Below, piece after piece: positions 1 to 8,449 of a DNA stretch of 64,000 bases; within the stretch, counting starts at the first letter, position 1; every line of letters starts with the position of its first letter. Origin of the DNA: Nostoc sp. UHCC 0870 (GTDB lineage: Bacteria > Cyanobacteriota > Cyanobacteriia > Cyanobacteriales > Nostocaceae); contig NZ_CP091913.1 of NCBI RefSeq assembly GCF_022063185.1, forward strand, positions 6,301,141 to 6,365,140, read 5' to 3'. Made by a program: the position numbers and the translations under genes. The notes under the pieces were generated by a model. It had not been told where the DNA came from. It was given only the letters and a program-made list of their open reading frames with translations, and did no database searches.

Positions 1-372
1 ATAAGGCTGATTAGCAAAAATTCTTGATGTGAGGTTGATGCTGTTGCTGAAATTAAGATTAAAGAGCGATCGCCATTTTTCTCGTTCTAGTAATTAACTT
101 AATCAGCAATATCCGAAACATTAAAACTGTACTAAATATATCATTCTTAATACAGAAATTGTATTAGCCGATTTCTGTTGTCAATTGGTCATTAACCAAA
201 ACAGATAGCATAATTTTTTTAGCAATATAATTTAACATTAACTACTAGAAAAAATTATCTTATCCGTAATAGAGATTTTACTGACTTAATCTACATGATT
301 TTAATTTGTCTATGTAGTCTATTGAGTAATAACCCTATAAAAATATCTACAGTATTCTTGATACCAGTAAAT

Positions 373-409
373 TTCTTAGTTATTTTTAATTACTAAAAAT
401 AACTAAGAA
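373..409. repeat. Perfect 16-bp inverted repeat
   Basis: The arms TTCTTAGTTATTTTTA and TAAAAATAACTAAGAA are exact reverse complements around a five-base loop. It could act as a weak terminator of an upstream gene outside the window or as a cruciform. It is too AT-rich to be sure. Confidence 0.5.
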
Positions 410-581
410 TTACAAATTTAAAAATATAAATAAAAACCGATTTTTACGGGCTATCAAAATTTAATTTCTTGCTCAAAAAGCCATTGCTTTTCTAGGAATT
501 TATTAGACAATAAAAAGTAGAAAAGATTCATTAAAATATCAACCAGGGATTCGCCATCTGCATTAATTCCTCTGCTCCTTC

Positions 582-607
582 CAACCGTGGTGTTTTATCC
601 ACGGTTG
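582..607 (+). promoter_or_regulatory. Leader hairpin before the M4 protease
   Basis: CAACCGTGG and CCACGGTTG pair around an eight-base loop about 35 bases before the start codon of the protease. It lacks a T-tract long enough for a clear terminator, so it may be a 5'-UTR structure. The role is inferred only. Confidence 0.4.
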
Positions 608-641
608 TTCCTTACATAATTGCCAAAGGAGACTATATTAG

Positions 642-1724
642 ATGGCTAGAAATAAACAGAAATCATCTAGGTTGAATTGTAATCATTCTACCCAAACTAG
701 GTGTCCTATATGTTGTGTTATCCCGCCGCATATGCTGGAAAATGTGGCGGTGAATGGTACAGAACAGCAGCGCAATTGGGCTTTCAACACATTAAATCTT
801 TCGGCACAGTTGCGTGGACGTAGAGACATCATTGGAAATATTTCTTTTGCACCTTCTCCTGGGGAAAAAAGCCGCACAGTATATGATGCTAAAAATCTTC
901 AGCAACTACCAGGAACTATAGTACGCAGTGAAGGTGATCCCCCTAGCAATGATGAAGCAGTAGACGAAGCCTATGATGCGGCTGGTGCGACTTATGATTT
1001 GTTTTATGAACTATTTGAGCGCAATTCCATTGATAATAAGGGGCTGCGTTTAGATTCAACAGTGCATTATGGTGTGAAATACGAAAACGCCTTTTGGAAT
1101 GGCGACCAAATGGTTTACGGTGATGGTGATGGAGAATTATTTGACCGTTTTACTAAGTGTATTGATGTGATTGCACATGAGTTAACGCATGGTGTAACTC
1201 AGTATGAAGCAGCGTTGATATATTATGGCGAACCAGGGGCTTTAAATGAATCCTTCTCTGATGTGTTTGGTGCTTTGGTGAAACAGAGGGTAAAAAATCA
1301 GACAGTTGAAGAAGCTGACTGGATTATTGGAGAGGGTTTACTGATGCCAACTGTCAAAGGTATGGGTATTCGCTCTATGAAAGAGCCAGGCACAGCATAT
1401 GATGATCCTGTATTGGGTAAAGACCCCCAACCTGGCCATGTTAAAGACCAATATACTGGCTGGGCTGATAATGGTGGGGTGCATATCAACTCAGGTATTC
1501 CCAACCGTGCTTTCTATCTAGCTGCGATGGAAATAGGCGGTTACGCTTGGGAGAAGGCAGGTAAAATTTGGTATATTGCTTTGTGCGATCGCCTGCGTTC
1601 TAAAGCTGATTTTAAAAAAGCTGCTGATGTTACTGTGCAAATAGCTAGCGAACTCTACGGGGATGGGAGTAGAGAACATCAAGCAGTACAGAATGCTTGG
1701 CAACAGGTGGGAGTTTTAAGTTAA
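642..1724 (+). CDS. M4 family (protealysin/thermolysin-type) neutral metalloprotease
   Basis: This is a zinc endopeptidase of family M4. The catalytic domain shows HELTH (His179, Glu180, His183), the third zinc ligand in NESFSD (Glu203) and the late catalytic histidine near residue 281. The N-terminus is short (about 60 residues), carries a PPHML motif typical of protealysin-type propeptides, and has no Sec signal peptide. It therefore resembles protealysin rather than secreted thermolysins with long propeptides. The first 30 residues contain four cysteines, which is unusual. An AGGAG ribosome-binding site supports the ATG at 642. The gene 275 bp downstream encodes a likely emfourin inhibitor, the usual partner of protealysin-like proteases. 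The family assignment is secure; substrate and location are unknown. Confidence 0.93.
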   Translation: MARNKQKSSRLNCNHSTQTRCPICCVIPPHMLENVAVNGTEQQRNWAFNTLNLSAQLRGRRDIIGNISFAPSPGEKSRTVYDAKNLQQLPGTIVRSEGDPPSNDEAVDEAYDAAGATYDLFYELFERNSIDNKGLRLDSTVHYGVKYENAFWNGDQMVYGDGDGELFDRFTKCIDVIAHELTHGVTQYEAALIYYGEPGALNESFSDVFGALVKQRVKNQTVEEADWIIGEGLLMPTVKGMGIRSMKEPGTAYDDPVLGKDPQPGHVKDQYTGWADNGGVHINSGIPNRAFYLAAMEIGGYAWEKAGKIWYIALCDRLRSKADFKKAADVTVQIASELYGDGSREHQAVQNAWQQVGVLS

Positions 1725-1950
1725 TTCGTAATGGGCTGCGCCCCGCTACGCTAACGTAATTCGTAATTCGTAATTGAAATATGAATTATGAATTTTTTAG
1801 GAATTGGTCTTTATAAGGCGCGATGTATTGCGTTTCTAGTTTTGCTAGAGTGGGTTTGAGTATTTATCGTACATTCAAGGGTTTAAGACCCCTACGTCTA
1901 CACGTAGTATCAGTTGAGTTGGGGTTTAAATCCCCGACTCCAACTGTCTT

Positions 1951-1984
1951 TAATTTTGAATTTTGAATTTTGAATTTTGAATTG
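1951..1984. repeat. Heptamer repeat array (TTTTGAA type)
   Basis: About four to five head-to-tail copies of TTTTGAA lie just before the emfourin-like gene. A shorter AATTCGT-type array sits near 1755-1775. Both belong to the short tandemly repeated repetitive sequences known from heterocystous cyanobacteria. The rest of the 1725-1999 gap shows nothing else. Confidence 0.8.
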
Positions 1985-1999
1985 TTAACCCTCTCAACC

Positions 2000-2299
2000 A
2001 TGCAGGTATCTTTAGAACGGACGGGTGGCTTTACTGGGATTAGTAAAAAAATTAGCGTTGACACTAATACTCTCCCACTCCAGGTAGCTAAGGAACTGTC
2101 AGAACTGCTAGAAGCGGCAGATTTTTTTCAGCTACCTGAGCAAATTATTTCTGATAATTCTCAGTGCGATCGCTTTCAATATAGGTTAACGGTAGAAGAT
2201 CATGGTCAACAGCATTCAGTGATTACCAGTGAAGCTGCACTAACTAACGCTTTAAAAACTCTAATTGAATACCTCACTCAAGTCACACAATCTAGTTAA
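2000..2299 (+). CDS. Emfourin-like inhibitor of M4 metalloproteases
   Basis: This 99-residue protein begins MQVSLERTGGFTGI. That strand with the RxGGFxG motif is characteristic of the emfourin (M4in) family, which inhibits protealysin-type M4 proteases. The gene sits directly downstream of, and in the same orientation as, a protealysin-like protease, the arrangement known for protealysin and emfourin. I chose the ATG at 2000 because the upstream in-frame TTG at 1970 lies inside a heptamer repeat array and would add ten repeat-encoded residues. No signal peptide is visible, so it probably controls the protease inside the cell. Inhibition is inferred from family and context. Confidence 0.8.
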   Translation: MQVSLERTGGFTGISKKISVDTNTLPLQVAKELSELLEAADFFQLPEQIISDNSQCDRFQYRLTVEDHGQQHSVITSEAALTNALKTLIEYLTQVTQSS

Positions 2300-2327
2300 A
2301 ATACTTTCTTTCTTTTGGCTTTTCACT

Positions 2328-3254
2328 TTATAACCGTTCCCAAGCAGTACCTCTGTAGCCATAGTCAAAAATTTCTGGATGTAAAATTTCTGCCATAATT
2401 TCTAGAGAATCTACTAGTCTAGGCCCTGGACGGTTAAAGTAGGCATTGCCATCAGTAATGTAGACTCTACCGCTTTTAGTAGCGTGAAGTTTTTGCCAAT
2501 CAGGATTTTGGGTGATTAATTGAGCTTCTTGACGGGTGCGATGTAAGTCAAAACCGCAAGGCATAAAAACTATGATATCTGGATTGGTGACTAACAGTGT
2601 TTCCCATCGCAAATGGGGAGAAGGTTGACCCGTGACACAAAATAGTGATTGTCCCCCGGCCAAGTTGACTATTTCAGGAATCCAATTGGCGGCGACCATG
2701 AGAGGGTCTGTCCACTCGATACAGGCGACAGTTGGTAATTCTGCTAAAGACAGTCCTTGGATTCTTTGTTGACAAATTGTAACGCGAGCCTCTAAGTTTT
2801 CTAACACTTGAACTGAATCTACACCAAAGATATGCGCTACTCGTTCAATGTCATTCCAAACATCCTCCAGTAGATTAGGTTGTAAGGAGATGATTTGAGG
2901 TGTACTTTGGGTAAGTTCGGAAACTGCTTTTTCTACTTCGTTTAAGCTGACTGCACAAACCTGACACTGATCTTGGGTCAAGATATGGGTAGGCTGTAAT
3001 TTTTCTAGAATATCTGTCTTGACGTGATAGATACTGAGGGCAGATTGTAGTAGATCATTGATCTGATTATGGATGTTACTGCTGGGAATATTGCTATCTA
3101 AACGAGCTTGGGTACAAATAGGACGATCTGTGATTTCTGGGGGATAGTCACATTCATGCGATCGCCCTACAATCGCATCTGTTAAACCCAAGACTGCTAA
3201 AATTTCTGTACCACTAGGTATTAGCGAAATAATTCTGATACTAGAATCTTCCAT
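2328..3254 (-). CDS. Cobalamin-binding protein (BtuF-like periplasmic-binding fold)
   Basis: The protein starts with the IISLIPSGTEILAVLGL segment typical of BtuF/FhuD-type class III substrate-binding proteins, followed by a CDYPPEI-type motif seen in the cobalamin-binding subgroup. It is 308 residues long and covers both lobes of the fold. No signal peptide or lipobox is seen, which is common for this cyanobacterial subgroup but leaves its location unclear. No btuC or btuD genes lie nearby. It converges on the emfourin gene with about 28 bp between stops. The family is clear; the ligand assignment follows the family. Confidence 0.8.
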   Translation of the reverse strand: MEDSSIRIISLIPSGTEILAVLGLTDAIVGRSHECDYPPEITDRPICTQARLDSNIPSSNIHNQINDLLQSALSIYHVKTDILEKLQPTHILTQDQCQVCAVSLNEVEKAVSELTQSTPQIISLQPNLLEDVWNDIERVAHIFGVDSVQVLENLEARVTICQQRIQGLSLAELPTVACIEWTDPLMVAANWIPEIVNLAGGQSLFCVTGQPSPHLRWETLLVTNPDIIVFMPCGFDLHRTRQEAQLITQNPDWQKLHATKSGRVYITDGNAYFNRPGPRLVDSLEIMAEILHPEIFDYGYRGTAWERL

Positions 3255-3288
3255 TATTGCACCATCTCTGTAAAAGCTGCGTTGGCCT

Positions 3289-3425
3289 TAGAGATTGTTT
3301 GAAAAGCCCTCTTTTCAGTGGCAAAATCTTCTAAATCCCACTTTTAAGGGGGACTTTGATACCAATTTTCTCCCTTGAAAGGGGTGTGTCTAAAATTACA
3401 GCTAACTACTTTTCAAACAACCTCT
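3289..3425. mobile_element. MITE-like element with GTTTGAAAAG terminal repeats
   Basis: The left end AGATTGTTTGAAAAG is matched by the right end CTTTTCAAACAACCTCT in inverted orientation, about 135 bp apart, with no coding capacity. A single matching end (CTTTTCAAACAACCTCT) recurs near 17604-17622, which suggests an interspersed family. Confidence 0.5.
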
Positions 3426-3487
3426 TACTTCAATTGTTGCAAAATTTAGCTGTTGAAGTATCTTTCTAGAGGGCGACCCTTAACCGC

Positions 3488-4210
3488 TTACGGTGCTAAT
3501 CTTCCCTTACCTAAACGAGACTTTTCATACCATTGTGCGATCGCCGGAGTCCATTCTTCAAAATGAGGCCACATAAGTTCGCATAATTTTTGAATTTCTA
3601 GTTGAGCATCTTTCTTATTTCTCAAGTCACAAAAATGCAAGAATGACCGAAGGTTAAAGCTCACTACAAAATGTTGCCGATAATCAAAGGGGACTTTCCC
3701 TCTGGCGTGTTCTTCAGACATCCCGCCTTCAAAATCAACTTTATATCGTTTAGCTGCTTCCCAACACCACTCTAAATCTCTGGCTCGTTGTTCAGGAGAA
3801 TAGTAGTATTTTTTGCCTTGCCTATCTGTGTAATAACCAACAGGACGTAGGTAAAAAACGTCTTCTATGTCTTTCTTTCCTTCGACTACATCAATAAATT
3901 GTTTACCCGTATACCTAAAAGATTGCACATCAAATGATACTGAAACCCTATGAGTACGAGCTTGCTGCATGACGCTGTGGGGAAAATAGCCACAGTTGAA
4001 AACAATCTGGGGATGCTCTAGCGGCCCATAGTGTCCTCTCTCCCCGGCTAAGAGTCGCTTCACAATAGTTTCGCCACACTGCGACTCCGAGGGCCAGGAA
4101 TCGCGCTCGTCAAACACGAACCCATCAGTATAGTCTTGGTGCATGGCGGCATAAATCACCTGCTGGGGGTTTGGTGTTTTGGCAATAACTTCTACTCGGA
4201 ATCGATCCAT
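3488..4210 (-). CDS. thyX: Flavin-dependent thymidylate synthase ThyX
   Basis: ThyX makes dTMP from dUMP with methylene-tetrahydrofolate, FAD and NADPH. The signature R-x-H-R followed by a conserved serine is visible as RTHRVSVSFDVQS around residues 85-97. The length of 240 residues is normal. Other visible family segments are the GHYGPLEH stretch near residue 60 and RSFLHFCDLR toward the end. It is divergent from the hli gene, with about 150 bp between starts that holds an HLR1-like site. The start ATG encodes MDRFRVEVIAKT. No thyA is seen in this window. Confidence 0.95.
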   Translation of the reverse strand: MDRFRVEVIAKTPNPQQVIYAAMHQDYTDGFVFDERDSWPSESQCGETIVKRLLAGERGHYGPLEHPQIVFNCGYFPHSVMQQARTHRVSVSFDVQSFRYTGKQFIDVVEGKKDIEDVFYLRPVGYYTDRQGKKYYYSPEQRARDLEWCWEAAKRYKVDFEGGMSEEHARGKVPFDYRQHFVVSFNLRSFLHFCDLRNKKDAQLEIQKLCELMWPHFEEWTPAIAQWYEKSRLGKGRLAP

Positions 4211-4299
4211 TGGCTTTTGGAAAATTGATTTGTATGTGTTCTGGAAGGGTGGTTGACAACCCGATTCACGATCATATCCCTTTCGGCAGATGAAAAGGC

Positions 4300-4338
4300 T
4301 TTACAAATATTCATATATTTGTTACAGTTTGTTACATG
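4300..4338 (+). promoter_or_regulatory. HLR1-like (RpaB) direct repeats upstream of hli
   Basis: GTTACAGT and GTTACATG, separated by two bases (4321-4338), closely match the HLR1 consensus of two G/T-TTACA-W-W units with a two-base spacer. A third unit, TTTACAAA, lies at 4300-4307. HLR1 is bound by the response regulator RpaB and controls hli and other high-light genes. The site ends only 22 bases before the start codon, so repression is more likely than activation. The match is by eye. Confidence 0.6.
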
Positions 4339-4360
4339 AGAAGCAACAAGGGAAAATAAA

Positions 4361-4576
4361 ATGCGTACAAACAATGCCATTATTGACGACCAAGGTCTGA
4401 TGAACAACTTCGCGATTGAGCCAAAGGTTTATGTAGATGAGCAAGGCGATCGCACTGGTTTTACTCCCTATGCAGAATTACTCAACGGTCGTTTAGCCAT
4501 GATTGGTTTTATCTCCCTGATTGCTTTAGAAGTATTTACAGGACATGGTATTTTTGGTCTTTTCGCTAATCTGTAA
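4361..4576 (+). CDS. hli: High-light-inducible protein (HLIP, single-helix CAB-like)
   Basis: This 71-residue thylakoid protein has one transmembrane helix with the chlorophyll-binding motif ELLNGRLAMIGF, the hallmark of the Hli/Scp family. The family protects photosystem II assembly intermediates and binds chlorophyll and carotenoid. The N-terminal segment NNFAIEPKVYVDEQG resembles that of the psb34-like gene at the end of the window. An AGGG ribosome-binding site precedes the ATG, and HLR1-like repeats lie just upstream. The paralogue type cannot be fixed from sequence alone. Confidence 0.93.
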   Translation: MRTNNAIIDDQGLMNNFAIEPKVYVDEQGDRTGFTPYAELLNGRLAMIGFISLIALEVFTGHGIFGLFANL

Positions 4577-4626
4577 AAGCAAGATAATATTTAAAGTTTT
4601 GTAAAAATCAGCTTAACAAAATTTTT

Positions 4627-4650
4627 AGAGACGGGAAATTTCCCGTCTCT
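4627..4650 (+). terminator. Palindromic terminator after hli
   Basis: AGAGACGGGAAA and TTTCCCGTCTCT form a perfect 24-base palindrome about 50 bases after the hli stop codon. A typical long T-tract is missing, so termination is inferred from its position and stability. Confidence 0.5.
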
Positions 4651-4765
4651 AAATGTATGAGGCGATTTCGTGTTATTTTGACAGTGATCAAAGGAAGAGA
4701 AAATAGAAAATTTCTCTACTGTCACCTATAACCTATAACCTGTAACCTGTAACCTATCACAGCTT

Positions 4766-5347
4766 ATGGTTTTAACTGCTTCAACCATGTTGCCATTAGG
4801 CACAAAAGCACCAGATTTTCATCTACCAGAAGTAGTATCTGGAGAGACTATTTCTTTGGCTAGCTTTGCCGACAAAAAAGTGCTGTTGGTAATGTTTATT
4901 TGTCGGCATTGTCCATTTGTGAAGCATATTCAAAATGAATTAAGCAAGTTAGGGGAAGATTATCGCACGAGTGATTTAGCGATCGCAGCTATTAGCTCCA
5001 ACGATGCCGAAAAGTATCCAGATGATGCACCTGAATCTCTCAAAGCACTAGCTCTAGAACAGGGATGGCAATTTCCGTTATGCTACGACGAAACCCAGGA
5101 AACAGCTAAGGCTTACACAGCAGCTTGTACCCCTGATTTTTTCGTTTTTGATGGCGATCGCAAACTAGTTTACCGAGGTCAGTTAGATGATAGCCGTCCC
5201 AGTAATGGTAAACCAGTCACAGGCTCAGATTTACGCGCTGCTATTGATACAGTTTTGGCTGGTAAACCCATAACCACTGAACAAAAGCCCAGTATTGGTT
5301 GCAATATTAAATGGAAGCCGGGAAATGAACCCAGTTATTTCGGGTAG
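4766..5347 (+). CDS. Thioredoxin-fold (AhpC/TSA-like) protein
   Basis: The 193-residue protein has a peroxiredoxin/thioredoxin-like start (LPLGTKAPDFHLPEV) and a CRHCPF redox motif near residue 50, in place of the CGPC of thioredoxin. A second conserved segment, CTPDFFVFD, lies near residue 120. This combination is typical of a widespread family of soluble thioredoxin-like proteins with unknown partners. No signal peptide is evident. A CACCTAT/AACCTGT heptamer array directly precedes the ATG, and no good ribosome-binding site is visible. Confidence 0.85.
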   Translation: MVLTASTMLPLGTKAPDFHLPEVVSGETISLASFADKKVLLVMFICRHCPFVKHIQNELSKLGEDYRTSDLAIAAISSNDAEKYPDDAPESLKALALEQGWQFPLCYDETQETAKAYTAACTPDFFVFDGDRKLVYRGQLDDSRPSNGKPVTGSDLRAAIDTVLAGKPITTEQKPSIGCNIKWKPGNEPSYFG

Positions 5348-5382
5348 GGGCTAGTACCGCTATGCGGAAGTCAAGTCGCTTT

Positions 5383-5505
5383 GCTCCAATTCAAAATTCA
5401 AAATTCAAAACAATTAGCGGAAGCAGGGGAAGCAGGGGAAGCAGGGGAAGCAGGGGAAGAAAAACCCAGTCCCCAGTCCCCAGTCCCCAGTCCCCAATCC
5501 CCATT
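5383..5505. repeat. Compound heptamer/nonamer repeat array
   Basis: Three short arrays lie back to back: AATTCAAA units, GCAGGGGAA units and AGTCCCC units. They fill the gap between two convergent genes and end almost at the stop codon of the minus-strand gene. Confidence 0.85.
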
Positions 5506-6016
5506 AATGCTGAATTTCCAGGTTGAGAATGTATTGTCCTAATTGGACGTTTTCTGCCCACAATTCGTATTCTACGCGTAGATGTTCTGGTAGTGGCTTA
5601 CCACTAAGAGTCAAATTATTGGTAAAGTTGCGTAAGCGAATGGGGTGATTGGGTTGTACAGACTCCGTGGGCAACCAATAGCGACTGACACCATAAACAC
5701 CCTGTTCCCAAAAGTGACGGTAGCTCACCTGCTCGTTACCTTGCATGGTCATGATGATTCGATACGGAGAAATTTCTAGCCACAAAACCCTGGGACTAGG
5801 GGGAGTGTAAGCTTTACTCTTGCGTGGGGCAAGTATATCTTCTGTAGTCTCAGGAATTGCTAGTTCACAGGTGATCAGGGGTGGCGCAGTCAGTAGCAAA
5901 TGAAATCGATCAGTGTCTTTTTGATATAGTGTTCCAGCAGTTTCCACCACAGACCAGAATGGCAGGTCAGTGGAAATAAGCGATAAGCACACGGGCTTGC
6001 GGTGATGTGTGAGCAT
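5504..6016 (-). CDS. Conserved hypothetical protein
   Basis: I do not recognise a family for this 170-residue protein. It has no signal peptide, transmembrane segment or obvious catalytic motif. It is rich in beta-strand-like stretches (VLWLEISPYRIIMTM, HLRVEYELWAENVQLGQY) and has a proline-rich patch (YTPPSPRVL) in the middle. Base composition matches its neighbours, so it is likely a native cyanobacterial gene. It stands alone, convergent with the thioredoxin-fold gene. Confidence 0.65.
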   Translation of the reverse strand: MLTHHRKPVCLSLISTDLPFWSVVETAGTLYQKDTDRFHLLLTAPPLITCELAIPETTEDILAPRKSKAYTPPSPRVLWLEISPYRIIMTMQGNEQVSYRHFWEQGVYGVSRYWLPTESVQPNHPIRLRNFTNNLTLSGKPLPEHLRVEYELWAENVQLGQYILNLEIQH

Positions 6017-6606
6017 GGGAGCGTTGAAGGCTAAAAGCTATTGAATGAGATGAAATTAATACCAGAAATTTGAGTTGATGGGGTTAAGCGAATAAAGAGA
6101 AAAGCATAGTAAAACTTGCTTAATATTAACTGAACATTAACTAAAGATGCTTGTTTAGTAAGCTATATCAACAAACATAAAAACCAATTTGATATAAATC
6201 TAAAAAACTTACCCTAAAATGACGGAATCGATAAGTAAACTATGTGAAAACTTATACTTTTGTGAATATTTGAAACTAATAGTTTCCATCAGAATATTAA
6301 TTGAGTATTCCAGGGAGGAGTTAATTAGCAATAACTAAAAAGTATATCTATATTAACCTAAGTTGCTAGTTAAGAAGATGTAGTTTTGAGATTTGGTAGT
6401 TGGGAATTGGCTGGTAATTATTACCCATGACTTGTTAGCTATGACCAGCACTCATGCTTAAACTCATACAACTTAGGTTAGTAGAAGAAAAATCAGAGTA
6501 AATTTTAGATGGCAAAAAGCGATACGATACTAGGCAAGAAGTAACTAGTAGTGACGGATATAGTCGCTACTGAACTTTGAGTGTATTTAAAAGTCAGTAT
6601 ATTGTG
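6017..6606. other. Intergenic region upstream of aroA
   Basis: No coding frame is supported. It holds an element bounded by TAACCTAAGTTG and CAACTTAGGTTA (listed separately) and AT-rich sequence that must contain the divergent promoters of aroA and the hypothetical gene. No clear promoter boxes were recognised. Confidence 0.5.
6354..6480. mobile_element. Possible MITE with 12-bp terminal inverted repeats
   Basis: TAACCTAAGTTG at the left and CAACTTAGGTTA at the right are exact reverse complements 127 bp apart, with no coding capacity between them. A non-autonomous element or a long-range RNA stem are both possible. Confidence 0.4.
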
Positions 6607-7956
6607 ATGTTAGCTTCTGCCATAACCTTAGAAACGCAAGAAGACCTTTCCCATAAGTTAATTATTCAAACACCTGCTGTTGGGGTATCTTTACAGGGTC
6701 GTATCCAAATTCCAGGGGATAAATCAATTTCCCATCGGGCGTTGATGTTGGGTGCGATCGCTCAAGGTGAAACGGAAATCCAAGGTCTTCTCTTGGGAGA
6801 AGATCCCCGTAGCACTGCTAGCTGTTTTCAAGCTATGGGTGCGGAGATTTCACCGTTAAATACAGAATTGGTGCGGGTGAAAGGCATTGGTCTAGGCAAT
6901 TTGCAAGAACCTGTAGATGTGTTGAATGCTGGTAACTCTGGCACAACCTTACGCCTGATGTTAGGACTATTAGCATCCCATCCAGGGCGGTTTTTTACCG
7001 TCACTGGTGATAGTTCCTTGCGATCGCGTCCGATGTCCCGTGTAGTCAAACCACTGCAACAAATGGGGGCGCAAATCTGGGGACGTAAAGATAATTCTTT
7101 AGCACCCTTGGCGATTCAAGGACAGGTACTCAAACCCATTCACTATCATTCTCCCATCGCCTCAGCCCAAGTCAAATCCTGTATTATGCTGGCTGGGTTA
7201 TTCACTGAGGGTAAAACTACTATCACAGAACCAGCCCTTTCCCGTGACCATAGCGAGCGGATGCTGAGGGCGTTTGGTGCGGATGTCAGTGTTGATCCAG
7301 AGACTAACAGCGTCACTGTAACTGGTACTGCTCAATTGTATGGGCAGAAAGTCATTGTACCGGGGGATATTAGTTCTGCGGCCTTTTGGTTAGTGGCTGG
7401 GGCGATCGTTCCCGGTTCAGAATTAGTGGTGGAAAACGTCGGTGTGAATCCCACACGTACAGGGATATTGGAAGCTTTAGAAATGATGGGGGCTGACATT
7501 CAACTGGAAAATCAGCGAGAAGTCGCAGGCGAACCAGTAGCAGATGTGCGGGTGCGTTATAGTCGTTTACACAGTTGTACCATTGCTGGGGATATAGTAC
7601 CGCGCATGATTGATGAAATCCCTATTTTGGCTGTGGCGGCGGTGTTTGCGGAAGGTACTACCCTAATTCGGGATGCAGAAGAGTTGAGAGTGAAAGAAAG
7701 CGATCGCATTACGGTAATGGCGCAACAACTTAATCAACTCGGTGCAAAAGTTACCGAATTACCCGATGGGATGGAGATTACTGGCGGGACTCCCTTAGTA
7801 GGGACAGATGTGGATAGTCATACAGATCATCGCATTGCCATGAGTTTAGCGATCGCTGCTTTAAACGCCAGTGGAATCACCACCATTCACCGCGCCGAAG
7901 CAGCAGCTATTTCTTATCCCAACTTCACTAATACACTCCAACAGATTTTAGGGTGA
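6607..7956 (+). CDS. aroA: 3-phosphoshikimate 1-carboxyvinyltransferase (EPSP synthase)
   Basis: EPSP synthase joins shikimate-3-phosphate and phosphoenolpyruvate in the sixth step of the shikimate pathway. Visible motifs are GDKSISHRALML (catalytic Lys39), LNAGNSGTTLRLMLG, DEIPILAV and RVKESDRI, in the normal order. The ATG at 6607 gives 449 residues. An upstream in-frame TTG at 6577 would add ten residues but has no better ribosome-binding site. The sequence around the first motif suggests a class I/II assignment should be left open. It converges on the AbrB-like gene. Confidence 0.96.
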   Translation: MLASAITLETQEDLSHKLIIQTPAVGVSLQGRIQIPGDKSISHRALMLGAIAQGETEIQGLLLGEDPRSTASCFQAMGAEISPLNTELVRVKGIGLGNLQEPVDVLNAGNSGTTLRLMLGLLASHPGRFFTVTGDSSLRSRPMSRVVKPLQQMGAQIWGRKDNSLAPLAIQGQVLKPIHYHSPIASAQVKSCIMLAGLFTEGKTTITEPALSRDHSERMLRAFGADVSVDPETNSVTVTGTAQLYGQKVIVPGDISSAAFWLVAGAIVPGSELVVENVGVNPTRTGILEALEMMGADIQLENQREVAGEPVADVRVRYSRLHSCTIAGDIVPRMIDEIPILAVAAVFAEGTTLIRDAEELRVKESDRITVMAQQLNQLGAKVTELPDGMEITGGTPLVGTDVDSHTDHRIAMSLAIAALNASGITTIHRAEAAAISYPNFTNTLQQILG

Positions 7957-7997
7957 AATTAGGTATTGGGCATTGGAGTAAAATCTCCTTTGCTCCC

Positions 7998-8219
7998 TTA
8001 TGCCAAGTCACGTAATGCGTTCCTGTATTTCGTGCTTACTTTTCTATAAGCCGCCATTGCTTTTTCAAAGTCTGGATCGTAAGCAGTTACATGAACACCA
8101 TCAGGTGTTTCTGTAATAAATAAACTATCTCCTTCCTTGACTCTCAGCTTTTGCAGAATTTCTTTAGGAAGGGTAATCCCCAAAGAGTTACCAACCTTGC
8201 AAACTTTTTGTATTTGCAT
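7998..8219 (-). CDS. AbrB/MazE-type antitoxin, apparently without a toxin
   Basis: This 73-residue protein has a complete SpoVT-AbrB DNA-binding domain (VCKVGNSLGITLPKEILQKL, then EGDSLFITETPDG) and a C-terminal tail (FEKAMAAYRKV) typical of antitoxins paired with Doc-type toxins. Such a toxin would follow on the minus strand, but the next 40 bases run straight into the end of aroA. Either the toxin was lost or this is a solitary regulator. It probably binds its own promoter in the 230-bp region before alpha-amylase. Confidence 0.85.
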   Translation of the reverse strand: MQIQKVCKVGNSLGITLPKEILQKLRVKEGDSLFITETPDGVHVTAYDPDFEKAMAAYRKVSTKYRNALRDLA

Positions 8220-8449
8220 AGAAAAATAGCCTCTGTGTTGGAGTAAGACTATTGTAATAACATAGCTGCCTGAAAAAATAAAAAAAGGGTGACAAATATA
8301 CGTTTGTCCTCTGTTCTCTATACCTTGCTCCTCATTTTCTTAAGCATTTCTTCCAGATTGCTTCGTCTAAATCGCCTGCAAAATTCCGAATTGCCACCAA
8401 TCTAGACTGTATCTCTCGTCAAAGGTGATATTTACAGACACAAAGAGAC

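Larger units (their letters stand above)
1..641. other. AT-rich intergenic region upstream of the M4 protease
   Basis: No convincing coding frame is visible. The stretch is AT-rich, contains one HIP1 palindrome near position 68, and holds two inverted repeats that are listed separately. The last part is the 5' leader of the downstream protease, ending in an AGGAG ribosome-binding site about 11 bases before its ATG. Confidence 0.6.

Noticed and set aside
1970..1999. Upstream TTG start for the emfourin-like gene
   Set aside because: Those ten codons are TTTTGAA repeats; the ATG at 2000 begins the conserved strand.
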